DNA of 64,000 nucleotides from Hybos culiciformis. Its lineage: Eukaryota; Arthropoda; Insecta; Diptera; Hybotidae. The notes under the pieces were generated by a model. That model did not search any database, was not told where the DNA came from, and worked only from the letters and a program-made list of their open reading frames with translations. The position numbers were made by a program, and so were the translations under genes. The stretch is taken from the NCBI GenBank assembly GCA_964007475.1, contig OZ023275.1:23893052-23957051 (forward strand). Direction: 5' to 3'. Positions 13,256 to 25,900 of the stretch are shown one piece after another (position 1 is the stretch's first letter; every line of letters begins with the position of its first letter).

Positions 13256-16200
13256 TTTCCCTATTACTTTGGAATTTATCACTGAATATACTTGATATGC
13301 TTGAATTTCAGTTAATAAAACACATATCTATTTTATATTCATTGGATAATATTAAAATAAATAAAGTATATATAATATATATCTATCATAGTAAAAAATT
13401 TCATTTCATAATTTGTACATCGAACGAACTATAATACATGTCTTCTAAATTCATAAAAGACACGTACGTACATATTGACTGAGGTTATTAATATTTTCTT
13501 ATTTTATATTGTAACAACTTATTACAACCACTTCTTTTTTGGGATTTTATTTATAATTTTCCATTATCTAAAATTGGAAAATTTATTTGATGTTTTTATT
13601 TTTTTTTTTAGATCAATATTGAATTTAAGGTTTTGTTGAACATTTGAAATATTTTCCAAAATATGTTGACAAATAGTGGAAAGCACTTACAATATAAAAA
13701 AAAAATAAATAAATAAAATAAAGGAAAAAGTAAATAAACTTAAACATATGAAAAAAATTCTGCTGAAATAAATCCAAAATCACTAAGTTCTATATATATA
13801 TATAACTAAATTTCTGCTAATCAATAAAAAAATAAAAGATTATTAAATGCAACTAATAAATGAAAAAAAAAAAAGCAAAAATTCCGAAAAACAATAATTT
13901 CAGATTAATTTGACATTTTTCACTTATTTTTACCGAGACTCGAAATTGCGTGAACAAAAAGTGATTGATTGACAAACTTTTTTTTTCTTCCAATTAATTT
14001 AAAGTTTTTGACGAAAAAATATTCTTGCATTGTACACATTCAAGTTTTTTTATTTTTTTTTTTTCAACTTAACATTTCAAAAACACTTCGTTTGCCAGAA
14101 TTTATTCATTTTCACTTTAACATTGTATGTTTATAAAAACTTGTGACATAAGTTTTGGCAAATTTTCAAAAAAAAAAAAAACATACAAACAAATAAAGTG
14201 AAGTTGTAGCGTTAAAAAAAATAAAAATATTTTTAAAGATAAAATTTTTTTTAAAAAATTTCATGTTATTTTTTATCTCAAAATAAATCCACACACTGTG
14301 TATATAAAACATAATAAAAAAAAAAAGTATGTTATGTGAAAATAACTTAAAAATTAATGGACAGGTAAAAAAAAAATTGGACTTAACAATGGCTAACAAT
14401 GTTAAATGACATTCAAAATGACTTTGAATTGTCCTTTTCTGTGTTGTTATTTTATTATCCACTCCACTTATAACATTATGTTATACAAATATCTATTTTA
14501 ATATTTTTATTTAATAAATGTCACCAAAAAACTTATAAAAACTTAAAACACAATTTTAAAAGGCTAAAACATAAATATTAGAAAAATAAATTTTCAACTA
14601 TTCAATTTTTGTTTTTCCATAATTCCATAACTTTATTTTATGAGATGAGTTAATGACGAATGCAATTGTGTCCAAAGATTTAAAGCTATTCTGTGTCTTT
14701 TCTAATTCAACTTTATCTTAATTTAATTTCTATAAAAACTTTCAGGAAAATGATTATTATGAATTAGATACGAATTCATCAATCAATGAAAATCATATTT
14801 TGATTTCTTTCATATCCAATTCTTTACAACCTACCTAAATGTACATTGTAGTTGTTTTTTACCAAAGGCTCAGTGAAATGTGAAGTACAGTTAAGTTCAA
14901 AATATTTGATTGACATTTTGAGTTTTCAAAAAAAATTATTTTTTTTTAGGTAGCAATAATAAAATAATAATATCAGTTGTCAATTATTGATGCGACCTAG
15001 ATGTAACCTGTAATCGTTTTATCCCAGAAGAATTACAAATAAATTTATATATTTGTTAAAACATTTAAATAACTGCAAAATTTATTATGCGCCTGACCAA
15101 CAGCTAAATTATTTACAAACAGAATTTTTAATAGAAATATCATTCAACGACCTCAAACTTAAATACTGTGAAAATTTTATTTTCACTTGTTCTCAAATTC
15201 TGTGTTTTTCGTTTCTCCACATCTGTTTAATCGAGAAATTTTATTTTCTTATTCATAAAATATTTTATGAATTTGCATAATTTCTCTTAAAATAAATTTT
15301 GTTTAAAAAAAATAAAATTTTCAAAAAGAAAAGAAAAAACTTATATCAAAATAAGACGTTTAATAAATAAATTTTTTTATAGTTATTTTCTTTTATCTGA
15401 TTTTATTTCACCTTCTTTTTTTTCATTTTATTTATTTTTATGAATAAATTTATGATGATTTTTTTCTATTTTGTTAAAAATTTATTTAATGAGATCAAAA
15501 AAGACAAATTATTATCATCATTTAAAACAAAAAAAAATATTTGCTATGAATTAAAAATTTAGTATATAAAGAAAGATTTACAAAACTCTTTTGGATATCT
15601 GATTTTAACCCTCATCACAATGCAATTCTATTGATATCCCTAAAGTAATAAATTTGAATGCAATGCCTATATGCTGTAGTACAACTTGTTTGAAAGTCGT
15701 ATTCTAAAATTCCATTTTTTTTCACTCGAGGGCAATGGAGGGTTTTCATGCAAGTACCAACTGTGAGTTCGCTAATAAAGTCAATTCGAATACAATTCAA
15801 AATAAATTGGAAACAAAATCGAAAATAATGTTCTTTTATCACAACAACTAAATTGCGATAAATGTGGTTGCCTTTTAATTGGAATTGAATTGATTTTATT
15901 CAACTTTTTTTTCCTTCCAAAAATAAACAAAACATAAAATATTATAATAATCCAATTTTCAATAGAATTTCAGATTAAATATAGATAACATAAAAAAAAA
16001 AATATTATAAATTTTATTTTATCCTATTTTCGTTTATGTTGATTTTCATTTTACTCCCACATCTTTATTCTACATACATTCTTTGCCAAAATAATAAAAT
16101 CCATTCTGTTTGGAGTAAAATTTTTTAGTTGTCCATAATGAAAAGTGTGCCAAAATTTTATTAAAAACATAAAATCAAGGGAATTTTATTTTGTTTAGGC

Positions 16201-17489
16201 TCGGAAATGCACGCACACGATTGATTTTCATAAATTTTTTTACGCATGTTGATTGGACGAAATAAATAAAAAATTCCATAGTTTTTCCGTCAAACCGTAC
16301 TATGTACTACAAATATTATTTGTATCCATTAACTATTTTAATGAAACTACTTTTAATTTATTTTAATTTTACTTTATTCATTTAAATCTAAACACAAACT
16401 GACTTGTCTAAAACTAAATCAATATCATTATATATTAATAGTGTTTCTTAATCTATTACAATTATTTGTGTATATTTTAAATATTGGTCATTTGGTACAT
16501 ATCTCCTATTACAAGATTACATTAATATTAGGGTCACCATCCTATGCATATTGTGTATTAGGACGATAAACTAAGTTGTATCAATATGTTATGGAAATCA
16601 TATCGTACAAAACTATAAATAGATAAAGAAGTTGGTATTGGAAATAAAGAAGTACAGTTGTGATCGAATTATGACCACAGTACACTATGTTCAAAATATA
16701 TCGACCTTACATTTCTTTATAAAAAACTAAAAAAATTAGAAATTTTTTTTATAGTTAAAAAAGTAAATAAATTTTCTTTTTTTGTAAAGAGACAAATTGT
16801 ATTTACACAGTTTATTCAACTTAAAAATTATGATGTTTCATTAAATTAATTAAATTATATGGGTTTCTATCAAATAAAAAGAAAAATTAAAATAAAATTT
16901 CTTATGAACAAGACACAGATGAATTGTTAAATTTTTTTACTTTAAAAGTATTTTTTTTTTTTTTTTTTTCAAGTTTTTCATTGGACTTCGTCGCACAAAT
17001 AATACTTATGGGAATTTTTTGATTTTTTTTATCATAGTGAAATTAAGAAAGCGCAATTTAAAACCTTGGACAATTCTTTCATTAGAGAAAATTGTATTTC
17101 AAGAACTTCAAAGTTAACACACATTATATTTTAAGTTTTTGTTTATTCTAAATTTATTTGAAATAATCAAATTCAAATTTGTATTGCTTACTAATGCAAA
17201 ATATATAGAAAAATATTTAAATATAAAGAATTTCGCTCTAGAGATCGCACAGATTTAATAAAAAACTTCAGTAAAAAGGAGTGCAATTTATATAAAAGGC
17301 ATAGAAGATTGATAAGATGACTAAAACCACAAATAATGAACATAGGCAATAAGTTCACTTTTTGCTATAAAAATAATTAGCTCTATTTGATAGTATTTCT
17401 AAATAAAAATTACAATACAATGCAATGGAGCTAATCAACAGCTGTTATTTATTGTGTTAAATTTTGGACTGGATTTATTACACTTGTTT
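13256..17489. other. Gene-free AT-rich DNA
   Basis: Only spurious short open frames are present, including a 98-codon minus-strand frame at 14166-14462 that is Phe/Ile/Lys-rich and resembles no protein. A patch at 15600-15890 has more balanced composition and may be a decayed repeat. I could not identify it. Confidence 0.55.
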
Positions 17490-17497
17490 GACTATAA

Positions 17498-18098
17498 CAG
17501 TGCTGTCCAACCAACGGCCCGCGGGCCATCATCCGGCCCGCGGAGTTTTTTAACCCGGCCCGTTAACTTTGGTTTGAAATTCAAAATGTTTCTCTAATAT
17601 TTTTGTAGTATGTAAAAAAAAAATTGTAATGGAAATTTTCTACTTTCAAATCAAGATTTACTGCATAAAATTCAAATTATTTATTTCAAATTAAAAATTT
17701 TCTATTCTTAGATTTGATATTTGGAATGGAACGTGGTTCATTCGTTCCACATAAATTTCGGGTGACAAGAAAATTAAATTTATAGTTAAGAAATCATATT
17801 AAGTGGATGTTGCCAGTAGTTTAACTTCTCTAAAAAAATTAATTCAAGGTCATCAAGATCATCATCATCACTGACAAAAGATCATCACAAAAAGATATCA
17901 TTATAAATACAACATAATTTATATTCTTTAATTTAATTTTTTTCTTGTGTATAAACTTATTATTTACATTATTAATTTGAAGTAATTTTAATAATAAATA
18001 TATTTTAATTTGTTTAAAAAAAAAAAATTGACTTTTGGCCCGCGGAACAAAATAAATTTTCGAAACGGCTCATTTTCAATTTAAGTTGGACACCCCTG
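17498..18098. mobile_element. hAT-type non-autonomous element, 601 bp
   Basis: The flanking 8-bp duplication GACTATAA occurs at 17490-17497 and 18099-18106. The left end is CAGTGCTGTCCAAC and the right end complemented is CAGGGGTGTCCAAC, which match at 12 of 14 positions. The subterminal zone is rich in GGCCCG/CGGGCC palindromes (17512-17565), with a matching GGCCCGCGG near the right end (about 18038). This is the typical layout of hAT relics in arthropods. No transposase frame remains, so it would have been mobilised in trans. Confidence 0.88.
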
Positions 18099-19006
18099 GA
18101 CTATAACATGATGTGTAAACAAAATATGTTTTAGCAAGGAGAATTTTGAATTCATCTTATTTGTGTTAAATAATATTAGCTATCGTTACAAAATCAAATA
18201 TTATGTACGTACTTAAACAACCTTCTATACATACTTCTAAATGTCCCATAGAAAACTATTTTCAAAAATTAGTTTCAAACTCTTCACCTTGACACCAAAA
18301 AAAATAACATTTTTTCACCTGATAAAAATTTTTTAACTATAAATTCAGATTATTTATAGTTTCCATTTGAATTGTGTATCTTGATTCATTCGAAAAACTA
18401 ATTAATTTTTATCTAAGGAAAAAAATTATTTTTCATGTAAATAAAAAAGTCCTTGAACTAAGTACTGTGTATAAAAACCCCGTTCATGGGTATATAATTT
18501 TTATTAACATTCCATTCATTTTTCCTACGAATTATGCTTACATACTATGTTAAAAATCTAATTAAAAAATGAAATTAAATTTATGTATACAGAACATAAG
18601 TTCATATGTACATAATAAAGCATAAAATAATAATAGAACTGGTGGTAGATCCTGATTTTCATATGCATTGCATATACAGCATTAACCACTATTTATCATG
18701 TGAAAAAGTGATTTCGTTTAAAACAAAAAAAAAAAAAAAATTAAATTTCAAATAATAAAATATTAAGAGGAAACAAAAATAAGGATATTAAAATTGTAAT
18801 TACATTATTATCATAATTGATTGAAATTAATTTTATTTTTAATGAGCTTTCGAAACAGCTATATTATTTGTATAATATTTAAATTAAAAAATTTTTTTTT
18901 TGGAAATATACATTAATTTGTTATCACATTTACACATACATAATACAACCATAATATGCCTGCGAGGAATAAATTAAAAAAAATGTTTACTATTGGTTAT
19001 ATCATT

Positions 19007-19281
19007 GAGTAATAATATTTATAAGAGGGACAGAATTCATACAAGTAAATTTTTTTCAAAAATTATGACAATATTTTGAATGTGTTGAGTTAAATGTTTT
19101 AACTCAAATGTGTTTATTCTTAATTTTATTATTTTTATTATTGTATTAAGAATAAACACATTTGAGTATGAAATTTTTATTCAATACACTGAAAATATTG
19201 TCATCATTTTTGAGTTATTTGAAAAAAAAATTCTGAAATTTACTTGTATGAATTCTGACCCTCTTATAAATATTATTACTC
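19007..19281. repeat. Long foldback (hairpin) repeat, about 275 bp
   Basis: The two halves are inverted copies around a centre near 19135. The outer match is GAGTAATAATATTTATAAGA at 19007-19026 against its complement at 19262-19281. The innermost match is perfect over 19 bp (19106-19124 against 19145-19163), leaving a loop of about 20 bases. Between these are matches with a few mismatches and small indels. An RNA copy would form a long hairpin. It is either a foldback MITE or a hairpin-RNA source. The open frame that crosses it is fortuitous. Confidence 0.75.
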
Positions 19282-19974
19282 TATGGTTATATTTATGTCC
19301 TGTATATGAACTTTTACTGCTTGATGAAGAATATCATGATGATAATAATAAAAACAAAAAAAAAACTTAATTGTCTATAAAAAAAAATAAAAATAATAAT
19401 TAAAAATTGAAATTTAATGGCACAGATAATAGTAACAAGAAAAATGTAATTAAAATATTAAATAATTCATAGTGTTCATCATCCAAAACATTTACCTAAT
19501 AATTCTAAAAGAATATCTTTTCACTACATTCATAAATAAAGCTTTTAGTTCTGTTTTAAAAAAGATCGTTAGCACGACTAGTAGATTTAATCTTTGTTTG
19601 GCATCATATTCATGTCTTCTGCATAAAGCTGGAAGAATTTAGTTAATGAAAAACTTTTTTTTTTTTTTGCAATATACCTACATTTTTTTATAATGCATTT
19701 ATATTATAGAAAGTGAAGCTAACTAACTAAAAAAAATTTTTGACATTGCAACTTTTTACGAAAGTATATTATTACACAATACAAAGTTAAATTTATTTAG
19801 GAAAACAAATCATTGTAAAATTTTAATAATATTTAACCAAAAATTGGTCTATAAATGTAACTATACATTTATATACACAAAAACATTACATTCTATACTA
19901 AAAATAATATAATTTTATTTTTTCATAAATTTATTATATAACTTAAAATAAACGATTTGTGAATAAATAAGAAC

Positions 19975-20030
19975 CGACCCAAAAAAAAAAAAAAAAAAAA
20001 ACCAAATAATAAAAAAAAATTTTTGGGTCG
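19975..20030. repeat. Short hairpin around an A-tract
   Basis: CGACCCAAAAA at 19975 is complemented by TTTTTGGGTCG at 20020-20030, enclosing about 35 A-rich bases. It may be a small foldback remnant. Confidence 0.4.
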
Positions 20031-20670
20031 AAATAAATTTTATATTCAAATCCAAATGTTTCCGTTTAATTTCAATTACACAACACATGGTAGGAAATAA
20101 GCAAAATATTAATAAAATTACGTAATCAGTAGAATAGATTGATATTTAAGACTTTGAGTTAAACTTCTTTAATGGTATAACAAATATTATAAGAACCGAA
20201 AGAACACTCTGATAAAACACATTTATTTAAATTTTACCTTTTTTGCAACATTATTTATTATAATTTTTAAAAAAATAAAAGGGCTTGGAAAATAAACTGA
20301 GAAAAATGTGAAACTTAAGAGTACTGTACCAATTTTGGAATTTTTGAGTTTTTTTTAAACACAACGTAAGCAGATCAAAACTCACGAATTCCAGCTTGAG
20401 CCCAAAACCGAACACGCCTTAATATAATGATAATACCACTACATCATGACGGCCGACACTTATATCATACTATAAATTATTCCATAACCACTGTATGAAA
20501 AATGAAAAATATTGGGAATTTTCGAAATCATCAGGTTGCATTGAGAATTTGTACATTCAAAAAAGCAACAAAAAATCTGCAAGTCAACCTCAACCAAAAC
20601 CAGACCGGATTATATTCTTTTATTATTATTATTTTTAAATAAAGATAAATTTAAAACATTCAAAAGCATA

Positions 20671-20824
20671 ATGTCCCGTGGTAGTTCAGCTGGATTTGAT
20701 CGTCACATAACAATTTTTTCACCTGAAGGACGTCTTTATCAAGTTGAATATGCTTTCAAATCAATTAATCAGGAAGGAATTACATCCGTTGCTGTTAAAA
20801 GTGAGAATTTGTACTTCATTCACT
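20671..20824 (+). pseudogene. PSMA6: Proteasome alpha-6 first coding exon, rest not found
   Basis: The frame begins [20 protein letters not shown] and continues through the conserved [10 protein letters not shown] block and an [12 protein letters not shown] block. These are the N-terminal gate and first-helix signatures of 20S proteasome subunit alpha-6. Identity to animal PSMA6 is very high and there is no lesion. The most likely donor is AAAA|GTGAGAA after about 50 codons, at around 20799 (phase 1). Beyond it the frame becomes non-proteasomal and stops at 20857-20859. I found none of the downstream PSMA6 blocks anywhere on the plus strand of this window. The gene may be a truncated duplicate, may have distant exons, or may be misassembled. 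The upstream region (20390-20620) is GC-richer than average, as a promoter might be. The exon identity is sure; its functional state is not. Confidence 0.72.
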
Positions 20825-20859
20825 GGTCGATAATAAGAATCCAGCGTAATCTAATTTAA

Positions 20860-22988
20860 AAGATTTTTCAGCGTATTTTTCGAGTATATACTTCAAATGT
20901 TTTTGATTTTAAATTAAACCGGATTAAAAACGAATAATCAAAAAATAAAAATGCGATGCCTACATTTAATATAAAAATTTATTTATTCCAATTTCCTTCA
21001 AAGAAAAACTATAAATCCTACATTTTTATTGATATCAATATAATAAGAAAGAAAAGTGTTAATTTAGTTTTCTTTGTGATTTATTTTATTGATTTATTAT
21101 TTCAATGTATATATGTATATTTCTTATATAAAAAAAGGAACAAAAATCCAATAATTGTATACCTTTTTAACTTAAATAATAATGTCTTAAATCTAAATAC
21201 TCATATAAATTAAATAAGAGCAAATCTCCAAGGACGATAATTTTAATTTTATAACTTGAATATTTGGAAAAAAAAAGAAAAGAATAATGTTAATTTTCGA
21301 AATAGGATCAAATTATTGACCATCGACTTTATAGTATTTATCAATATTAATTTCTGTCTTGAATACTCATGAGGAATTATACAAGCACATAATATGAAAA
21401 AATATTAATATATTTTGGACAATTGTTTAAATATATGTGAGAAACGGTAATAGGGCTTTATAACCATAGACCACTTCGAGAACCCACATAAATATGATCT
21501 CAGACATTACCTAATAATCAATATTTTAAATTGAGATCGTCGTATAAAAATATTCAACTTCTTCAACCATATGGAAAAGCATATTTATCATAAATACAGT
21601 GCGTGACAAAATATAGAAGAAAAAAATCGGTTTTTGATAATAACAAAAAATGTAAATATTTTTCTTCCTAAAATCAATGACATAAAAATTTGATTGATTG
21701 AATATTTAATGATAAAGGAAATATTAAAAAAACATGCTAATTTTGTGTTTTTTTTTTTCTGTTAAGTTGATAATAATGTCCTCAATATTTTTCATTTATC
21801 AGAAGGGGTCTCTTTGTATTGTTTTTTTTTTATATTCATTAATAAAACAAGAATTATAAAAATTGAGGAAAAATAATTATTTTCTAGGTTTAATATTTCT
21901 AGGTCATCTGTTGCCAAAATAAAAGTTTTCCTAAATTCATTTTTAAAAAGAAATTTCGATTTATTACTTTTAACAAATTTATGATTGCCTCGTTGTTGAA
22001 TCTTTCCATATGAATTAAAATTTAAAGAAAAATTTCGATCCACCAACAACACTCTGTAAATGCAAATCATATTTATAAGAGAAAATAATAAAAATGGCAA
22101 AAAGCTTTGGGCGAAAAAAAATGTAAGGAAAATTGAATTAGAACATCAATCACATTTTGATTTTATTAGATATTGAAAGCTCTTGTTTATTTTTAAGACG
22201 AAAAAGTATCAAAAATATACAGAGAAAAATGGGAATGTAATTTTATATTAATTTGAAGAAGGAAACATGTATATGTCAAACTAAATTACGTAGAATTTAT
22301 AAGATAAAATATTGAGACTTAAATTGATTTTTTTTTTCTTTAAGAAAAACTCATAGAATTGACTTTTAATACGTGCTTCTTATTTATATTAGTAATTTTG
22401 TTTCTATAATGAAATATTTTTCAAAGAATCATAAAAGTATAAACTAAATAGGCATTTAAAGAATAAAAGTTTAAGACACCTTGAAAAGTAGAATCTAGAC
22501 ATTGAAATAAAACAAATTCTTCACAAAGTTCGAACCAATTAATTTTATTTACTACATATTTACTACATACGCGAATATAGCTAAGTTAGCTTGCTCTTAA
22601 AAATATAATTAACTTCAGTAAGGAGGAATTGTATTTAGATTTACATTGTGGAGGAAAAAGTTGAAAAATCTTAATTAATTTTTGGAATAAGATAAAAGTA
22701 CTACTGAACATAATTTTCAAACTGGGAAACTGAGACTGTTTAAAGATGACGGAATTAAGGTACATTTGTAATGAATTTTATTAGTGAGTAAGTGAAGTTA
22801 TTGTTCATAATTCTTAATTTTAAGTTTTGCTTAATAGATGACAATATTGTATTTATTTCATTGAAATTTGACTGATGATATGTAAATTGAAAGAACATTA
22901 CAAAATTTCACATTATTTTCTAGATATGTCTTTTCTTTATCTTAAATTCTTTTATATTATGTAATATTTTTTGTTTTTATTATTTCAG
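20860..22988. other. Spacer between PSMA6 exon and carboxypeptidase gene
   Basis: AT-rich sequence with no recognisable exon. I looked for PSMA6 exon 2 and for an upstream exon of the carboxypeptidase ending in phase 0 and saw neither. The short frames at 20956-21213 and 21792-22100 look random. Confidence 0.5.
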
Positions 22989-25900
22989 GTGCTGGAAGAA
23001 CGTGTTTATCACATAGAATGGAATCCAAATTTTCCTGAATTATATTTTGAATCAACTGGTAATGAATTAAAACCTCACCCAGTTGGTGAAGAAAATGGTA
23101 TTGTTGTTTACAATTACAACCCAGTTAGTGCTGTCAACTATGTAAGTTTATTACGTACGAATTTTTAAATAAATTTTTGAATAAATTATTACTTACATTA
23201 TGAACTTACAACCATATTACCCTCCCAAAATAAAATATTTAATTAATATTAGAGCGCACACAGATTTTTTTTTCTTCAAATAATGTACATATACGATTTT
23301 AATATGTAATATTTCAACAACACCAAAATTTCATTTGTTCAACATATAATATTCAAACACTAATTTTGCACATAATTTTCACATTTTTAATTGTATCATC
23401 ATTATTACAAATTTTTTAATGGAAAATTTTATGTTATTTTGTATTATACATTATGTATGTATTTAAAACAAAAATGTATTTCCACCTAGAAAGCTTTTAT
23501 TACAAGCATTTTAAGCAGAATAGAAATATGTTTATTTGTAATATCTGAGCGTACAAAAAATACAGGAACGCAGCTCACTTGTTTGTAACTATTTTTATAA
23601 TTTCATATGTCAACCTGACGACTGGAACAAATTATTTAAGCTTCTCTTAAATAAAGTTTCTTAATAATATTTTTTCAAACATTAGAATAGTTCCTGTTGA
23701 ATTAAATTTGTGATTAATCTAATATTTTTCTGTACATCTGATGAATATAATGCAGTAAATATAAACATGAAAATGAAGTTACATATAAATTCTATTCGTA
23801 TATTTGGATCTTTATTATACTATTTATAAGTACTATAAGTTAAAGATACTGAGTATAGAGTAAAAGTTTTATGGTTTCTGAAGTCTTTTTTTTGTGTATA
23901 ATTGCATTTTTCTTTTTAATTTACTTTAACGAAATTTCATAAAATATGGTGTAAAATGAAATTTCACGTAATTATCGTTATGTAAATTTATTAATTACAC
24001 AATTTATAATGTATTATTATAAAATGATTTTAACGAATACAATTAAAATGTACATAACTTAATTTCATGTGGAATAAGTTAAAAACGAGTTTTCCAAAAA
24101 ACTGAGACCAGGCCGCATGAAAAAGTAGAAAATAATTTTTACTTCACACACAGAGATGGACTCAGATTTTTTGATTTTCCATGGAGTTTTCTGCAAAAGC
24201 ATTTTTATGCAACTCATTTCGCTCTACAACTTTGTCTCAGGTTGCAAAACGCTCAAACGCTTCCTTGATCGGAAAAACTCCGGAAAAGCGTTTTACATGA
24301 ATTTTCTTCGATTTTTTCTGCACCATTGTCGGAGAGAAAGTAATGATGCCAGTTGATAGGGAACTTGATCCTGCATAATTTAGAAAACTTTTTTACCGGA
24401 AAATTTTTCGGAAAAGTCTGAAAATTCCGGTAAATTTTTTCGGAAAAATCAGAAAACTTTGCATTTTTCCTAAAACGGATTTATCACTACTAAAATTTGT
24501 ACCAAATTTTCAAATGATTTTTCCCGATTTTCCGGGTTTTCCATAGAAATTTCCGCTTCAAATTTTGATAACTTCAATTGTCACGCGACATGAACCTGTG
24601 TGCCAAATTTCAGCTCGCTGTGATGACGAAAAGTGGGTCTACGAGAGTGTCGAAAATAGTAAAGAAATATATAAACAGACAAATTACTTTACAAGTTAAT
24701 AAGAATTGTGTCCTCAATAAAAAACAGCAAAAAAAGTTCTTCACAAAATTAAATAGACAAAAATATTTAATTACAAAGTGAACCAGATTACAGAAATTAC
24801 TTACTAAGTACCCAACTTATATCTAAGTATATAATACCATCGAAAATTGAGAATTATAACATATTTTTGGAATTATCTATGAATGTTGAAAAATAAATGT
24901 TAAAATTTATTGAAAATTTCTTGAACATTAATATTTAAAAATAAAAATATTGAAATGGAGTATAGAAATCAAAAGAAATTAAATATTTTTTGAGAAAAAT
25001 ATTTCTAAATTAAATTCAATATAATTTATGTGTGAAAGCTTTTTTATTTTTCCTAAAAAGAAATACTGTATAAAGTTTTTTTTTAAAAAACAATTTAAAT
25101 AATTTATTTTCAAATAACAATTTTCAAATAACAATAAATCATAAATATTTTATGTAAGTTCCAAGAACAAGACAAAATAAATGCACCTAAGTTTTGAGAA
25201 TTTTTAAAATAAATAATAAAATATAACATTTTAGAATACATATACTGCAATAAGTATACTTAGTGCAGTATCCAATACACACAATACGTTATACGTTGAT
25301 TATGCATATGTTGTTTACTTACAAAACTGAATACAAATAGCTTAAAATTAGGCTTGGTTGATGTTTTTTATAAATTTAGACTTTTTGTTTTTTGAAGGAA
25401 AATTTCAGAAATTTAAAGGAAACCTATAAAATATTATTTCACTCACGTTAAAGTTATTATTGTATTATGTATCAAGAAAAACAAAATTTCTTTTTATATT
25501 TAATTCTAATGAATTCAAATTTCCATTCAATTTGTCTAAATTTTATGAGAGATTAAAATCGTTACGAGCAGCATCTGTTTTATGAATTTCATAAAAAAAA
25601 AAATATGCTACTCTTATATGAACATAATGCTTACTTATTATAGCAATATCAACACAGCAATGTAATTTGCATTCATTGCAGAAAAAAAAAAAAAAATTTA
25701 AATCACACGATTTTATTGTTTAAATACGTACTAAAAAGTAGAAAATAAAACTCATTTACGAATCCAATGTCAAATCGAATGTCCAACGCCAGGCCGAACA
25801 AAATCTGGGGCCCAACATTTCGATAATTGCTTAAATCAACGAGCTAATACTAACTTTTAATTGGGATTATAAAATCCAATCAATTAGTCATAATATTGTT

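Noticed and set aside
14166..14462. 98-codon minus-strand open frame
   Set aside because: Composition is Phe/Ile/Lys-rich random AT translation, with homopolymer codons and no recognisable domain.
15615..15842. 75-codon minus-strand frame with balanced composition
   Set aside because: It resembles no family I know, and there are no splice partners or promoter; it is more likely part of a decayed repeat.
16655..16700. Tc1-like transposon end (TACAGTTGTGATCGAATTAT)
   Set aside because: It resembles a Tc1 terminus, but no matching inverted end was found nearby.
20671..23141. PSMA6 exon spliced to the first carboxypeptidase exon as a fusion gene
   Set aside because: The PSMA6 donor leaves phase 1 while the carboxypeptidase exon needs phase 0, so the junction would break the frame.
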